A stretch of 18,731 nt of DNA from DASYSA01 sp036003885 (lineage in GTDB: Bacteria > Acidobacteriota > Blastocatellia > UBA7656): NCBI GenBank assembly GCA_036003885.1, contig DASYSA010000657.1, positions 1 to 18,731 on the forward strand. Direction: 5' to 3'. The position numbers were made by a program, and so were the translations under genes. The notes under the pieces are model-generated. The model was not told the origin of the DNA. It saw only the letters and a program-made list of their open reading frames with translations, and ran no database searches. Within the stretch, counting starts at the first letter, position 1. Every line of letters begins with the position of its first letter. Below are positions 8,492-17,073 of this stretch, in pieces.

Positions 8492-11158
8492 TCAGTGCGT
8501 TGCCTCACTAAATATCTGCTTGAGCCCAAACGACCCGGGCAGCCCCATCAAACTCGACGGATTCAACCCGATCGGGCCATCCTCGCCGTTAACCGAGAAG
8601 ATGATTCGGTCACCTTGAGCGTAGGCATAAGCCAGCACCGGCGCGGATTTCGCCAGAGATCTCAATGTTCTCTGACCTTCTTCGGGCAGACTCTTCGCTG
8701 AACCACCCAATCCCCGCGCTACGGACCCCACCACCGGTGCAAGGTTCTGATAGAACAGCGCCGAGAAGTTGGCATTCTTGTCTTCAGGCAACGCCGCTAT
8801 GAATCGAGGCGACACCAACAACGTGCGGCCGGCCTCGCTGTTGCGAACGGCCAGATCAACCAATGGGCGATTCGGACCAGCGATGAGGTAGCCGTTGGTG
8901 TAGGTGTAGGTCAGGCTCAACCCGAAATCGACCGACTTCAGCGTGTAGTACGTACGGCCGCCGATCTCGCTCTGCTCCCATACGAATCCCTGCTTGCCTT
9001 CCTTCGCTGCGTATTCGTTCAGCTTGTCCACTATGCGCTCGAAGGTCTGTTGCAGATGGGCTGGATCGTTCACCTCAAACACCAGCTTCCACGAGGGCAC
9101 CGGGAGCAGCGGGCCATCGATGGCGAACGCGAATTCCCCTCCAAGCGGAGCGGCGAAGTCGTTGCGAACGTCTATGCCGTGCTCGGCCTCGCCATCCTTC
9201 AGGTGCTGCCAGAGACTCGGGTCCAGGGTCTTGAGCGCCCCGAGCAGATCATCAACCAGCGCAACCGGCTGCTTGACGACGAAGGCAGCAACGACATTCG
9301 CATCCGGCGAGATGAATTGCAGCGCTCCCATCGGCGCCGGGGCCGCGAGCCACGAAGCGAGTCCGTGATCCGCGTGGTCGAACGTCACTACCGCGCGGTT
9401 CTGAGGCTTGCCGCCGGTCTCCTTCAACTCGAAAATGAAGTGCTTCAGGTTAGTGATCCCGAGCTGCTGAAAGGCTTCGGCCTCGCGCCCGTTGCCGAAT
9501 CGACTGCCCCCCCCGATGATGGCCTGGAGGTCTGCCGCGACAATCAGACCGGTGCCGTCGCGATACAACTCGGCAATCCGCTCGTAAAAGGGCGTGTGTG
9601 TGAACCCCTTCGCGTTCGACTTTCGAGCGGCCGCGGCCACCTGTCGCAAGGACGCGAGGTGCGGCGCGGCGGCGAACACATCTCCGTTGATCCAGATGAG
9701 GATGCCGTCTCGAGACTTTTGGCTCGCCGGCGTAAGTTCGGCGGCGTTCATCGGATCGTCGATGAACCGCACGTCAGGCCCTTTAGCCAGAGCGTTTGCC
9801 GATCCAATCTGCTGCTCCAGGTAAGACCTGAAGCCCGACGCATCCTTCAGTTCCGCCATCACAGTCGGGAAATTCGGCTCACCTTGCGCGTCCATCGTGG
9901 CGCTCACGACAATCTCGTCCCCGACGTACTCGCCGACTTCGCGAATCTTGTTGATGACCTGATCGAGCCCGCGGCGCGAGCCCTGTTCTTTCTGCCACCA
10001 TTCTCCAAGCGCAGGATTCTGCTGAATGCGCTCTTCCATTATCCGGCGAGACTCCGCAAGCGTCGCGCTCAAGTTCGGCAACGCGACGTAGAGCACGGTC
10101 TGGTCGGGGACCATGTCGAGCAGGCGGGTCGAGTATCGGACCGCCGGGCGCGGCGCCTTCTCGTCGATCTCTTTGCGAATCGCGTCGATCTCGGCCAGCA
10201 TCTTCGAGTAGCGTTCTGAGTCGCGGCTCCATGCGATCTCGTCCTTTACCGGAATCGGATCGATGCTGGCAGTGGTCGAGACCTGATCACCCGGATGGAG
10301 AACGTCCTTCTCCCCGTCATGATCGACGTGAACTTCGCCTTCTATGACCGACACGCGTGATCCCTTCGTGCCGTTGTTGACCGAAAAGATTGTGCCCTTG
10401 ACCGAGACGACACAGTCGTTGGTCTGGACAAACAAGTGGTCGTGCTGTTTCGCCGCCTGAACAATTATGTTGCCGCGTTCGAGGTGAATGGTTACGCCCT
10501 TCGAGCTTTCGCTGACCGAAAATTCCGAGCGCTCTTTCATCTCAATGGCCGAGCCATCCGGCAATCGGACAATTGCTCCTGCGTCTTTGGCTGTGCGAAT
10601 CTTCTCGCCGGCTTGAAGTTGCTGGCTGGTCACGATGGTCTCGCTGGCTGTATCCGATACGCGGTAGACCGGTCCGTAAACCGATTCGACCATCGCGTAA
10701 ACAGCGTGCGCCGAACGGCCTGACCGTCGCACCAGCACGGCCGAGACGACGCTGACCGACACCATGAGAGCGGCCGCCACGGCCCATTTCACGGCGAAGC
10801 GCGAGGTCGTGTTTGAAGGCCGATCGAGCGGCCGCGCGGCGACTCGCCCACCCATTCGGGCCTGCTTGAGCGCTTTCCGGCAGGGGATGCACTCCTGAGT
10901 GTGGTCCTCGAGCAGCATAGTGCGCGGACTCGAGAGAGAGCCGCGGAGGTAAGATGGGATCAGTTTCTGGAAATCCTCGCAGCCGCGGATGTGATCTACG
11001 TGGGCCATCTCCGGGACTACCGCATCTCGCTCGCTCGACAGGTTGGCCAGGACACGATCCGCTGCGCCTCGCACTGTCGAAGGGTCGATCGACTCGCTGT
11101 GAATCTCACGGCTGACTCGATCGAGTATCTCGTCAAGCTCTTTATTAGTTCGTTTCAT
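8492..11158 (-). CDS. Anti-sigma factor fused to FecR domain and large outer domain
   Basis: An 888-residue membrane protein. Residues 50-100 carry a zinc-finger anti-sigma domain: C60, then H86 with C90 and C93 in HTQECIPC, the HxxxCxxC pattern of ZAS factors that hold ECF sigma factors inactive. One membrane helix lies at about 121-143. Outside the membrane, 183-295 is a FecR-like beta domain (LPDGSAIEMKERSEF, VQTNDCVVSVKGTIFSV, VIEGEVHV, LHPGDQVS). Residues 305-330 look like a helical linker, and 340-888 form a long alpha/beta region resembling DUF3352-type proteins (MVPDQTVLYVALPN); that last match is tentative. The ATG overlaps the sigma gene by 14 bases with GGAGGG just upstream. It probably senses an envelope signal and releases the sigma factor. 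Confidence 0.88.
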   Translation of the reverse strand: MKRTNKELDEILDRVSREIHSESIDPSTVRGAADRVLANLSSERDAVVPEMAHVDHIRGCEDFQKLIPSYLRGSLSSPRTMLLEDHTQECIPCRKALKQARMGGRVAARPLDRPSNTTSRFAVKWAVAAALMVSVSVVSAVLVRRSGRSAHAVYAMVESVYGPVYRVSDTASETIVTSQQLQAGEKIRTAKDAGAIVRLPDGSAIEMKERSEFSVSESSKGVTIHLERGNIIVQAAKQHDHLFVQTNDCVVSVKGTIFSVNNGTKGSRVSVIEGEVHVDHDGEKDVLHPGDQVSTTASIDPIPVKDEIAWSRDSERYSKMLAEIDAIRKEIDEKAPRPAVRYSTRLLDMVPDQTVLYVALPNLSATLAESRRIMEERIQQNPALGEWWQKEQGSRRGLDQVINKIREVGEYVGDEIVVSATMDAQGEPNFPTVMAELKDASGFRSYLEQQIGSANALAKGPDVRFIDDPMNAAELTPASQKSRDGILIWINGDVFAAAPHLASLRQVAAAARKSNAKGFTHTPFYERIAELYRDGTGLIVAADLQAIIGGGSRFGNGREAEAFQQLGITNLKHFIFELKETGGKPQNRAVVTFDHADHGLASWLAAPAPMGALQFISPDANVVAAFVVKQPVALVDDLLGALKTLDPSLWQHLKDGEAEHGIDVRNDFAAPLGGEFAFAIDGPLLPVPSWKLVFEVNDPAHLQQTFERIVDKLNEYAAKEGKQGFVWEQSEIGGRTYYTLKSVDFGLSLTYTYTNGYLIAGPNRPLVDLAVRNSEAGRTLLVSPRFIAALPEDKNANFSALFYQNLAPVVGSVARGLGGSAKSLPEEGQRTLRSLAKSAPVLAYAYAQGDRIIFSVNGEDGPIGLNPSSLMGLPGSFGLKQIFSEATH

Positions 11159-11729
11159 GATATCCCTCCAAAAACTTTCCTATCTCCTTGCGCAGTCTTG
11201 TGCGGGCGCGATGCAACGTGACGCCGACCACCAAAGTCGACGTCCCCAGTATCTTTGCGATCTCGCGATTGTCGTAGCCTTCGAAATATCTGAGGACGCA
11301 GACTTCGGCAGCCCGATCACCCAAACGGGAAATTGATTGCCGGACCGCTCGCCTGAACTCTCGATCGACGTGCTGAGCTTCGGGGTCGAGATCCGGGCTT
11401 TCAATCAGCTCGAAGTCCGCATCCTCAATTGAAACTGATCTGGACCTGCTGCGGCTGCGCATCAGATCCAAAGATGTATTGATGGCTGCGCGATGGAGAT
11501 AGCTGCCAGGGCTGGGTGATAGGTTACGATTCTCCTGGCGCACAATCCTAAGGAAGACCGTTTGCAGCACGTCCTCAGCATCGACGGCGCTTCCGGTAAC
11601 CCGATAAGCGGTGCGAAAGACCTGGTCGTGGTGCTCGCGAAAGAGGGTCTCCAACTCTTCCGGAGGATTGGGGACCGGTCTGAGGTATTCTACAGCTTGC
11701 ACGTCATCCTCCTTGAATTCATCGTCCAT
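11145..11729 (-). CDS. ECF RNA polymerase sigma factor
   Basis: A 194-residue sigma-70 family factor of the extracytoplasmic-function type. Region 2 spans about 27-95 (LFREHHDQVFRTAYRVTGSAVDAEDVLQTVFLRI, with the DAEDVLQ core-binding motif), and region 4 spans about 123-180 with the helix-turn-helix YDNREIAKILGTSTLVVGVTLHRARTRLR. There is no region 3 and no C-terminal extension. An Arg-Ser run (MRSRSRSRSVS, 90-100) sits in the linker between the two regions. It directs RNA polymerase to its own set of promoters and is expected to be held by the anti-sigma protein encoded by the overlapping next gene. Autoregulation is usual for such pairs, but I see no convincing promoter motif in the upstream spacer. 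Confidence 0.94.
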   Translation of the reverse strand: MDDEFKEDDVQAVEYLRPVPNPPEELETLFREHHDQVFRTAYRVTGSAVDAEDVLQTVFLRIVRQENRNLSPSPGSYLHRAAINTSLDLMRSRSRSRSVSIEDADFELIESPDLDPEAQHVDREFRRAVRQSISRLGDRAAEVCVLRYFEGYDNREIAKILGTSTLVVGVTLHRARTRLRKEIGKFLEGYHETN

Positions 11730-11813
11730 AAGTAAAACGATCCTCGGGAGAGATTTATTAACACCGTCGCGAGAATACTTTCAGATTTCGCGAGGCAGGG
11801 ACAGTCACGAATG

Positions 11814-11874
11814 CCACGAATTGCACAAATTACCACGAATTCGTGAGCATTTGTGGAATTCGTGTAATTCGTGG
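11814..11874. repeat. AT-rich imperfect inverted repeat of CCACGAATT-type units
   Basis: The left arm 11814-11840 (CCACGAATTGCACAAATTAC then CACGAAT) pairs with the right arm 11849-11874 (ATTTGTGGAATTCGTGTAAT then TCGTGG) over about 26 bases, with a few mismatches and one indel. The loop is about 8 bases. CACGAAT-like units repeat every 9-11 bases, with another starting at 11806. It lies in the divergent spacer between the sigma gene and the dioxygenase gene, so it is not a terminator for either. The rest of the spacer (11730-11968) holds a short GC-rich hairpin (11918-11935) and nothing else I can name. Confidence 0.75.
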
Positions 11875-11968
11875 CTGCTTCTCCGGCCCCGGCACTACGA
11901 GAGGCAATTTTTCCTTAGGCGGCGGAGCCGCTGCCGCATTAGAATAGGCCATTGCTGACAGGCCCGTG

Positions 11969-12724
11969 ATGATGAGTGAAACCGCGACAAACAGAATCCA
12001 CGGCGACGACCTGAGGAGGTGCGGCCTCGACGTCGGGACGCTCAGCTCGGCGGAGCAAGAGGCCCTCGATCGAGACGGTTACGTTGTATTTCCGAGTGTC
12101 ATCGATGCCAATTCATTAGACCGCTTACGAAAAGCGTTCGAGGAAGCCTCCAGTCAGGGCCGGCAGGTGAGCAAGGAGAGCGGGACAAGACACATCAACG
12201 ATCTCGTGAATGGCGATCCGGTCTTTCAGGATGTTTACACTCACCCGAAGATCTTAGCCGCTGTTCACCACGTCCTGCAGTGCCCGTTCAGATTGAGCCA
12301 GATCGGCGGGCGTGACCCCCTGCCTGGATTCGGACAACAAGGGCTTCATGCCGACTGGTTTGTGCGGGCGAAGGGAGAGCCTTTTCAGGTTGTCACGACG
12401 ACCTGTCTTCTGGACGACTTCACCGCGAACAACGGCGCCACGCGACTGGTTCCAGGAACTCACCACTTGCTGACGCAACCACCGAAGAGCCTGTCAGCTC
12501 CTGCAAACCGGCATCCAGAGCAGAAGGTCATTGTTGCCACAGCCGGCTCTGTGCTGGCTTTCAACGGGCATCTCTGGCACAGCGGCACGCGAAACGATTC
12601 CAGGCTGCGGCGGCGAGTTCTCCAATGTGTGTTCGTCGGGCGAAATGAGCTTCGCTCCGCCAGGCCCACGTGCGATGCTCCTGACCGGCTGTCGTCAGCC
12701 GCTCGATACATCTTAGGCCTCTGA
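11969..12724 (+). CDS. Phytanoyl-CoA dioxygenase (PhyH) family Fe(II)/2-oxoglutarate enzyme
   Basis: About 251 residues. Numbering from the GTG at 11966, the N-terminal LDRDGYVVFPSVID (34-47) is the typical PhyH opening. The metal site is H128-x-D130 (GLHADWF) with distal H205 in FNGHLWHSGTRN, and an Arg in RLRRRVLQ (about 214-217) would bind 2-oxoglutarate. The iron triad is thus complete and the enzyme should be an active cytoplasmic oxygenase. PGTHH (163-167) is also typical. Substrates in this family range from lipids to small metabolites and antibiotics; none is indicated here. Start is uncertain: GTG 11966, ATG 11969 and ATG 11972 are consecutive, with a weak AGG at 11960-11962 fitting an ATG best. 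It converges on the next gene with only 15 bases between them. Confidence 0.88.
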   Translation: MMSETATNRIHGDDLRRCGLDVGTLSSAEQEALDRDGYVVFPSVIDANSLDRLRKAFEEASSQGRQVSKESGTRHINDLVNGDPVFQDVYTHPKILAAVHHVLQCPFRLSQIGGRDPLPGFGQQGLHADWFVRAKGEPFQVVTTTCLLDDFTANNGATRLVPGTHHLLTQPPKSLSAPANRHPEQKVIVATAGSVLAFNGHLWHSGTRNDSRLRRRVLQCVFVGRNELRSARPTCDAPDRLSSAARYILGL

Positions 12725-12739
12725 GATGAATCACAACCC

Positions 12740-13852
12740 CTAACGCTTTAGAACGAAAACGTTGGAATGCTTCCCCGATGCATCGATGACTATCACGCTG
12801 TTGTCTCCCGCCGCAATGCCGAGTTTCTTCTGCTTCGCTCTTAGCTCAATAGTCGTTTCGCTCGCCCCGACTATAAATTTGCTGCGCTCTTTGTCATTTA
12901 TTGTCACACCGGGGGCGTTACTGAAGCGCTCGCCCGTAATCGTCAGCCTTTTGCCGTCGAGGCTGACCGCGCTGATGCGCGGCCCTGACTCGTCCGAATC
13001 CGTCCGCAGCACACCGTGAGCGCGATACCAGTTATGAACTCGTTCAAGCATCACCGTATCGAGCGTCATCTCCTGATGATCATGGCCAGTATAGATATTG
13101 AGTTCGTGGGGAATGTCATTTGCCGTCAGAATGCTGTCGAGGGTCTGGTCCTGGAACAGCGACACTACCATGTCGGCATCGCCGTGGTGCAGTTGATAGG
13201 GTGTCACGATCTGCTCCGCCGCGGCGCGCCTCGTGGCGTTCGGTCCTTCGCTCACGCCACCCGCGGTGTGCGACGCCGCTCGAAAATCGGAGGGATAAGA
13301 TCCCAGCAACTGTCCGGTGACAAAGGCCCCCATGCTGTGACCGTGGGCCGCAACTCGTCTCATATCCACATTACCCACACAACTGACCAGATCGCGCGCT
13401 TTGTGCGCACGCAGAACGTTGGCTTGTGAAGCGCCGTCGTCGCCTGCGGGTTCATTGCCGAGGTCTTCGCCATCGGGTGCGTGGGTATACATCACGCCGA
13501 TGGCAACCAGGCCCCAAGCCACCATTATGCGCGCGACGCTCGCCGAATAGCCGCGAGGCGCGCCGCCCTTGCCATGACTGATGATGACTGATGGGAATGG
13601 GCCCGCGCCGGCGGGCAAGAACAACACACCCTCCAACACGTACCGGGTCCCCAGATCGGTAGATTGATAGGTCCAGGTCGCACCGCCTGCTGACCGTGGA
13701 TCTCCAGTGACCACAAACGCTGAACAATTCACTGCCGGTTCGGTGGGATTGTCTGATCTCGCCGTCGACGCCTCACCTACCTTGAGACCCGGGGCCATTA
13801 ACAGTGCCATGCTGATAAGAAATGCAAGAGAATACCGGCTCACTCTGAGCAT
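12740..13852 (-). CDS. Secreted alpha/beta hydrolase with C-terminal IPT/TIG-like domain
   Basis: 370 residues from the ATG at 13852. This start is preferred over an in-frame one at 13909 because AGGAGGG lies upstream of it and it begins a clean signal peptide (MLRVSRYSLAFLISMALLMAPG). The hydrolase domain shows the oxyanion region IISHGKGG (about 90-97), nucleophile elbow GHSMG with S173, acid in HGDADMVV (about D227) and His in YTGHDHQE (about H257), so the triad looks complete. It resembles dienelactone-hydrolase/acetyl-xylan-esterase-like enzymes. Residues about 290-370 (ISAVSLDGKRLTITGERFSN to KHSNVFVLKR) look like an Ig-like IPT/TIG domain, often used for binding or surface display. Acts outside the cytoplasm; substrate unknown. 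Stands alone on its strand. Confidence 0.87.
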   Translation of the reverse strand: MLRVSRYSLAFLISMALLMAPGLKVGEASTARSDNPTEPAVNCSAFVVTGDPRSAGGATWTYQSTDLGTRYVLEGVLFLPAGAGPFPSVIISHGKGGAPRGYSASVARIMVAWGLVAIGVMYTHAPDGEDLGNEPAGDDGASQANVLRAHKARDLVSCVGNVDMRRVAAHGHSMGAFVTGQLLGSYPSDFRAASHTAGGVSEGPNATRRAAAEQIVTPYQLHHGDADMVVSLFQDQTLDSILTANDIPHELNIYTGHDHQEMTLDTVMLERVHNWYRAHGVLRTDSDESGPRISAVSLDGKRLTITGERFSNAPGVTINDKERSKFIVGASETTIELRAKQKKLGIAAGDNSVIVIDASGKHSNVFVLKR

Positions 13853-14029
13853 GTAGAGTTGACCCTCCTGTTCCGGTCGGTATGAGGGGAGATTTCCGGC
13901 AGGGAACAATCGGTATGATACGAAAACTCTCAGAATCTGGTCAAGAGTAGTTTCCGGCGACGGACGGTGTGCAGGCTCACGGTCAAAGAACGAGCGAGAG
14001 TTGTTCTATCCCTGCTTCTCGTGAGCGAT

Positions 14030-14542
14030 TCAACCCGGCCAGTCGGCTGCCGGCTTCCCACGCCACACCCACACGAAGTACTCGGTGAGCGGCGGGTCGC
14101 ATCCAAGCTCGCGCAACCGCGCGTTGACCTGGCCGCGATGATAAGTACTGTGCGTAACTACCTGAAGCACCGTATCGCAGATCGTCGGAGTCGTTGCTCC
14201 GATTCCAAGCCGCGCCTCAGCCTTGCGCAGCAAGGAGTCTGGAACAGAGCCGCGAAGCATGTGTTCGTCGAGCTCTAATTTGTCGGGCCTCGTTTCAACG
14301 TAAAACCCTTTTGCCCACAGTGCCAGCGATGTGGCGTCGAGCGTGTTCGCCAGTGGCATCTCCGCAGTGACCCCTCTCCATACCTGAAGAAAGGCGTGCT
14401 GGGTGACGTGAACGTGATAGAGCCTGTCATGTAAGACAGCGTCTTCAGCGGCGGCAGGAGAGGAGAGAACCGTCTGCCAGATCAGGGCGTCCGCCCACTC
14501 CATCTGTCGCAGCAGGTCGGTGACTGTAGCCGCAAGAGTCAT
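14030..14542 (-). CDS. DinB-family four-helix metal-binding protein
   Basis: 170 residues. Histidines in LYHVHVTQHAFLQVW (H43, H45 or H49) and in HSTYHRGQV (H131, H135) form the usual three-His metal site of the DinB/YfiT four-helix-bundle fold; HSTYHRGQVNARLRELG is the most diagnostic part. Members include thiol-dependent S-transferases (for example bacillithiol or mycothiol transferases) and many proteins of unknown role. The C-terminal TEYFVWVWRGK also fits the family. AAAGGAG lies 8 bases before the ATG. It follows the GMC/subunit-3 pair on the same strand after a 147-base spacer in which I see no structure, so cotranscription is uncertain. Confidence 0.85.
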   Translation of the reverse strand: MTLAATVTDLLRQMEWADALIWQTVLSSPAAAEDAVLHDRLYHVHVTQHAFLQVWRGVTAEMPLANTLDATSLALWAKGFYVETRPDKLELDEHMLRGSVPDSLLRKAEARLGIGATTPTICDTVLQVVTHSTYHRGQVNARLRELGCDPPLTEYFVWVWRGKPAADWPG

Positions 14543-14689
14543 GTCGTCAACTCCTTTTCAGACTTCACGATTAGTGCAAGGCGGCAGCGGCTCCCTTTGC
14601 GGACCATCAGGTTCTCAACGCAAGTAACCTGGATACTACCAGCCAACGCCACCCGATGCCTCTTCGATGAGAAGAACCGTTTCTAACTC

Positions 14690-15277
14690 CTATGTTGCAT
14701 CGTACCCGACGAACTCTTTCAAATACGTATTCCCTTTGTATTCCATCTCAGTGTGAATCCCTATCTTCGAACTGTAATAAGCGTCCGCTGTGCTTGATTT
14801 CAGCTCGTTGAAAAACACCTCTTCCGGCTTTACGGGTTTCGCTTCGTTCTGCGAGATTCGTGTGAGCAACGCGATTCGTTGTTCTTGAGACGCTTCGAGA
14901 AACGACTTGCCGTGCATCTCCTGAGACACCTGCTCTATCAGCTTCAACCCCTGACGCCAGACCGCCTTCGGCTCCTCTTCAAACGACTCCGACAAGCGGA
15001 AGTCGAGGTAGCTCGCCACCTGAGCCGCCCGCGCACCCGGCGAGTGCTCGTCCGTGGGAATGATCAGCTCCGTCAACTCGTCTACAAGCGCGAATTCTTC
15101 CTTCGTGAAGAAAAGCGGCGCCTTGCCCTGCAGAGCCTGGGCGACGGCCTTATCATCCAGTCCAAGAAGCGTCACCGCAATCGCCGCCCCCGCGCCGAGC
15201 TTGATCATCTCGCGCCGGCTCAGATCGGCGTTCTCGTTGTCGTCGATTGAATCAGTCCGCTCGCTCTTTTCTTCCAT
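14690..15277 (-). CDS. Gluconate 2-dehydrogenase subunit 3 family protein, Tat-exported
   Basis: 195 residues from the ATG at 15277. A start 29 codons earlier is open but would lie inside the upstream gene; the chosen one has AAAGGAG before it and overlaps the stop of the GMC gene as TGATG, so the two are translationally coupled. A twin-arginine signal is evident: SRREMIKLGAGAAIAVTLLG (20-39) with cleavage near AVAQ. The following part (FFTKEEFALVDELTELIIPTDEHSPGARAAQVASYLD) is the hallmark of this small-subunit family. In known flavoprotein dehydrogenases of this type the Tat signal on the small subunit carries the folded catalytic subunit across the membrane. It should do so here for the GMC partner. 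No cytochrome subunit is visible. Confidence 0.9.
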   Translation of the reverse strand: MEEKSERTDSIDDNENADLSRREMIKLGAGAAIAVTLLGLDDKAVAQALQGKAPLFFTKEEFALVDELTELIIPTDEHSPGARAAQVASYLDFRLSESFEEEPKAVWRQGLKLIEQVSQEMHGKSFLEASQEQRIALLTRISQNEAKPVKPEEVFFNELKSSTADAYYSSKIGIHTEMEYKGNTYLKEFVGYDAT

Positions 15278-17073
15278 CACAAGTCTCCTTTCTTGAACTG
15301 GTCCGCGAGATGGTCGCACGATCTCCAGGCGAGCGCCATGATAGTCCATGTCGGGTTCTGGCATGAGGCGCTTACGTGGCTGCTGCCGTCTACTACAAAC
15401 AGGTTCTTCACGTCGTGCGACTGCTGAAACTGATTCAGCACCGAAGTCTTTGGGTCAGCCCCCATCCGAGCCGTCCCCAGTTCATGGATCGACCAGCCCT
15501 CGGTCAGGATTCGGCGGTGTACATTCACGATTTCGAAGCCCGCCTCCGTGAACATCTCTTGAGCCGTATCCGCCATATCCTCGGCCATCTTCTTTTCGTT
15601 ATCGCCGAACCTGTAATTGAACCGCAATACCGGAACTCCCCACCGGTCCTTCACCGCCGGGTCGATATCGACGTAGTTCTCGTATCGGGCGAGCACCTCC
15701 CCAAACGCACCCATGGAGATGAACGCACCTGAGTAGTCGCGCACTTTCTTCTTGTAGCTCGATCCAAAACCTGGCGACGAGGCTGCGCGGCCGGGGTCCA
15801 TCGACGATCCCGAGCTGCCTTCGAAGCCGTAGCCGCGTATGAACTTCGGATGCCGCTCGGTCAGGTTGCGGAACCGGGCGAGATAGAAGGAACCCGGCTT
15901 GCCGTCGTCGAGCGTATGCGGCTTGCCGATTTGATCTTTCACGAGTCCGGTGATATTCGGGCCCATTATGTGCTCGCAGAAGTTGTGACCGACGTGGCCG
16001 CTCGAATTGCCAATGCCATTCGGATGCGCGTCGGACTTCGACAGCAACATGAGCCGCGCTGACTCGAGAGTAGAAGCGGCAATGATGACGACCTTCGCCT
16101 TAACTTCGTAGTTCGTGCCCGTTTCGGCGTCTATGAATGCGACTCCGCTTGCCTTGCCCGTCTTCTTGTCGACCGTGACTTCGCGCGCAATCGCGTTAGT
16201 CCTGAGCGTTAGGTTGCCCGTATCCATCGCCGGTAAGATCAACCCCGTCGGCGAATCGAAAGCTGCGTGAATGTCGCAGCCGCCCGCTCGGCGGTTGCAT
16301 GCCCCGCGACCGTAACATTTGCTCCGATACTTGTTATGTTTCAGCCCGTCGGTAGTCACCCCGGCGCGATAGGGCGTCAACACCCGATTCATCTTCTTCA
16401 AGCTCTGACGCAGCTTGAATTCGGCATAAGCGAGCTTGATCGGTCTTTGAAAAATGCTGTCGGGTAGATGCGGCAGGTTCTCCTTTACTCCGGAGATGCC
16501 GAGGTAGCGATCGACCTTGTCGTAGTAAGGCGAGATATCTTTGTAGGAGATTGGCCAGTCCTCGCCGTAGCCGTCGTGGGTCTTCGCCTTGAAGTCCAGG
16601 TCCGACAGCCGCAATGCGAGCCGCCCCCAGATGTTCGTCTTACCTCCAAGAAGCCTTGCGCGCACCCAGGCGTAGTTAGTGCCGGTGTACGGATGATCGC
16701 GCTCGTCGACCACGATGTTCTTGCTATAGTCCGAGCCTCCCCAGCCCTGTACGTAAGAGTAGACGTGCTTGAACGAAGAACCGGCGGCATAAGGCGGCTG
16801 ACGAATGTTGTACTCATTCAGCGAGAGAGCGTGAGAGCCGGGTGGCATCTCCCCGCGTCTTGGATGATCATAAGGCCACTCCATCGACTTGAGTTCCTTG
16901 GTGGTGTCGAGCTTCTTGCCGGCTTCAAGGAGGAGCACTTTCATTCCATGCGAAGTCAACACGTGCGCAGCCATCCCTCCGGCGGCTCCCGAGCCGACCA
17001 CGACGGCGTCGTAGGTTTTTTTCAGCTCGACTTCGGCCTGTGGTTCCCTGCTTTTCAAGCGAATAAAGTTCAT
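15277..17073 (-). CDS. GMC family FAD-dependent oxidoreductase (large subunit)
   Basis: 598 residues. The ATG at 17073 is preferred over a GTG at 17088 because GAAGGA lies 6 bases before it. An N-terminal dinucleotide fold VVVGSGAAGGMAAHVL (24-39, GxGxxG at 27-32) binds FAD, and LLLEAG ends its second strand. The middle includes GRGACNRRAGGCDIHAAFDS with three cysteines, seen in dehydrogenases of this group. The C-terminal GMC_oxred_C domain carries the likely catalytic pair: His in IHELGTARMGADP (about H530) and Asn in ASCQNPTWTIMAL (about N573). It likely oxidises a sugar, polyol or sugar acid in the periplasm, passing electrons to a cytochrome or quinone, together with the subunit-3 partner. 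It lacks its own signal peptide, as expected if exported by piggyback. Exact substrate unknown. Confidence 0.93.
   Translation of the reverse strand: MNFIRLKSREPQAEVELKKTYDAVVVGSGAAGGMAAHVLTSHGMKVLLLEAGKKLDTTKELKSMEWPYDHPRRGEMPPGSHALSLNEYNIRQPPYAAGSSFKHVYSYVQGWGGSDYSKNIVVDERDHPYTGTNYAWVRARLLGGKTNIWGRLALRLSDLDFKAKTHDGYGEDWPISYKDISPYYDKVDRYLGISGVKENLPHLPDSIFQRPIKLAYAEFKLRQSLKKMNRVLTPYRAGVTTDGLKHNKYRSKCYGRGACNRRAGGCDIHAAFDSPTGLILPAMDTGNLTLRTNAIAREVTVDKKTGKASGVAFIDAETGTNYEVKAKVVIIAASTLESARLMLLSKSDAHPNGIGNSSGHVGHNFCEHIMGPNITGLVKDQIGKPHTLDDGKPGSFYLARFRNLTERHPKFIRGYGFEGSSGSSMDPGRAASSPGFGSSYKKKVRDYSGAFISMGAFGEVLARYENYVDIDPAVKDRWGVPVLRFNYRFGDNEKKMAEDMADTAQEMFTEAGFEIVNVHRRILTEGWSIHELGTARMGADPKTSVLNQFQQSHDVKNLFVVDGSSHVSASCQNPTWTIMALAWRSCDHLADQFKKGDL

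Noticed and set aside
9050..10219. Long + strand open frame of 389 codons
   Set aside because: Antisense to the anti-sigma/FecR gene, Arg-rich low-information translation and no ribosome site; shadow of the real gene.
13853..13909. Upstream start for the secreted hydrolase
   Set aside because: It would add 19 residues before a good signal peptide; the internal ATG at 13852 has a ribosome site and starts directly with the signal.
15278..15364. Upstream start for the subunit-3 protein
   Set aside because: It would lie inside the conserved GMC C-terminus and the added residues look like a shadow of it; the ATG at 15277 has AAAGGAG and TGATG coupling.
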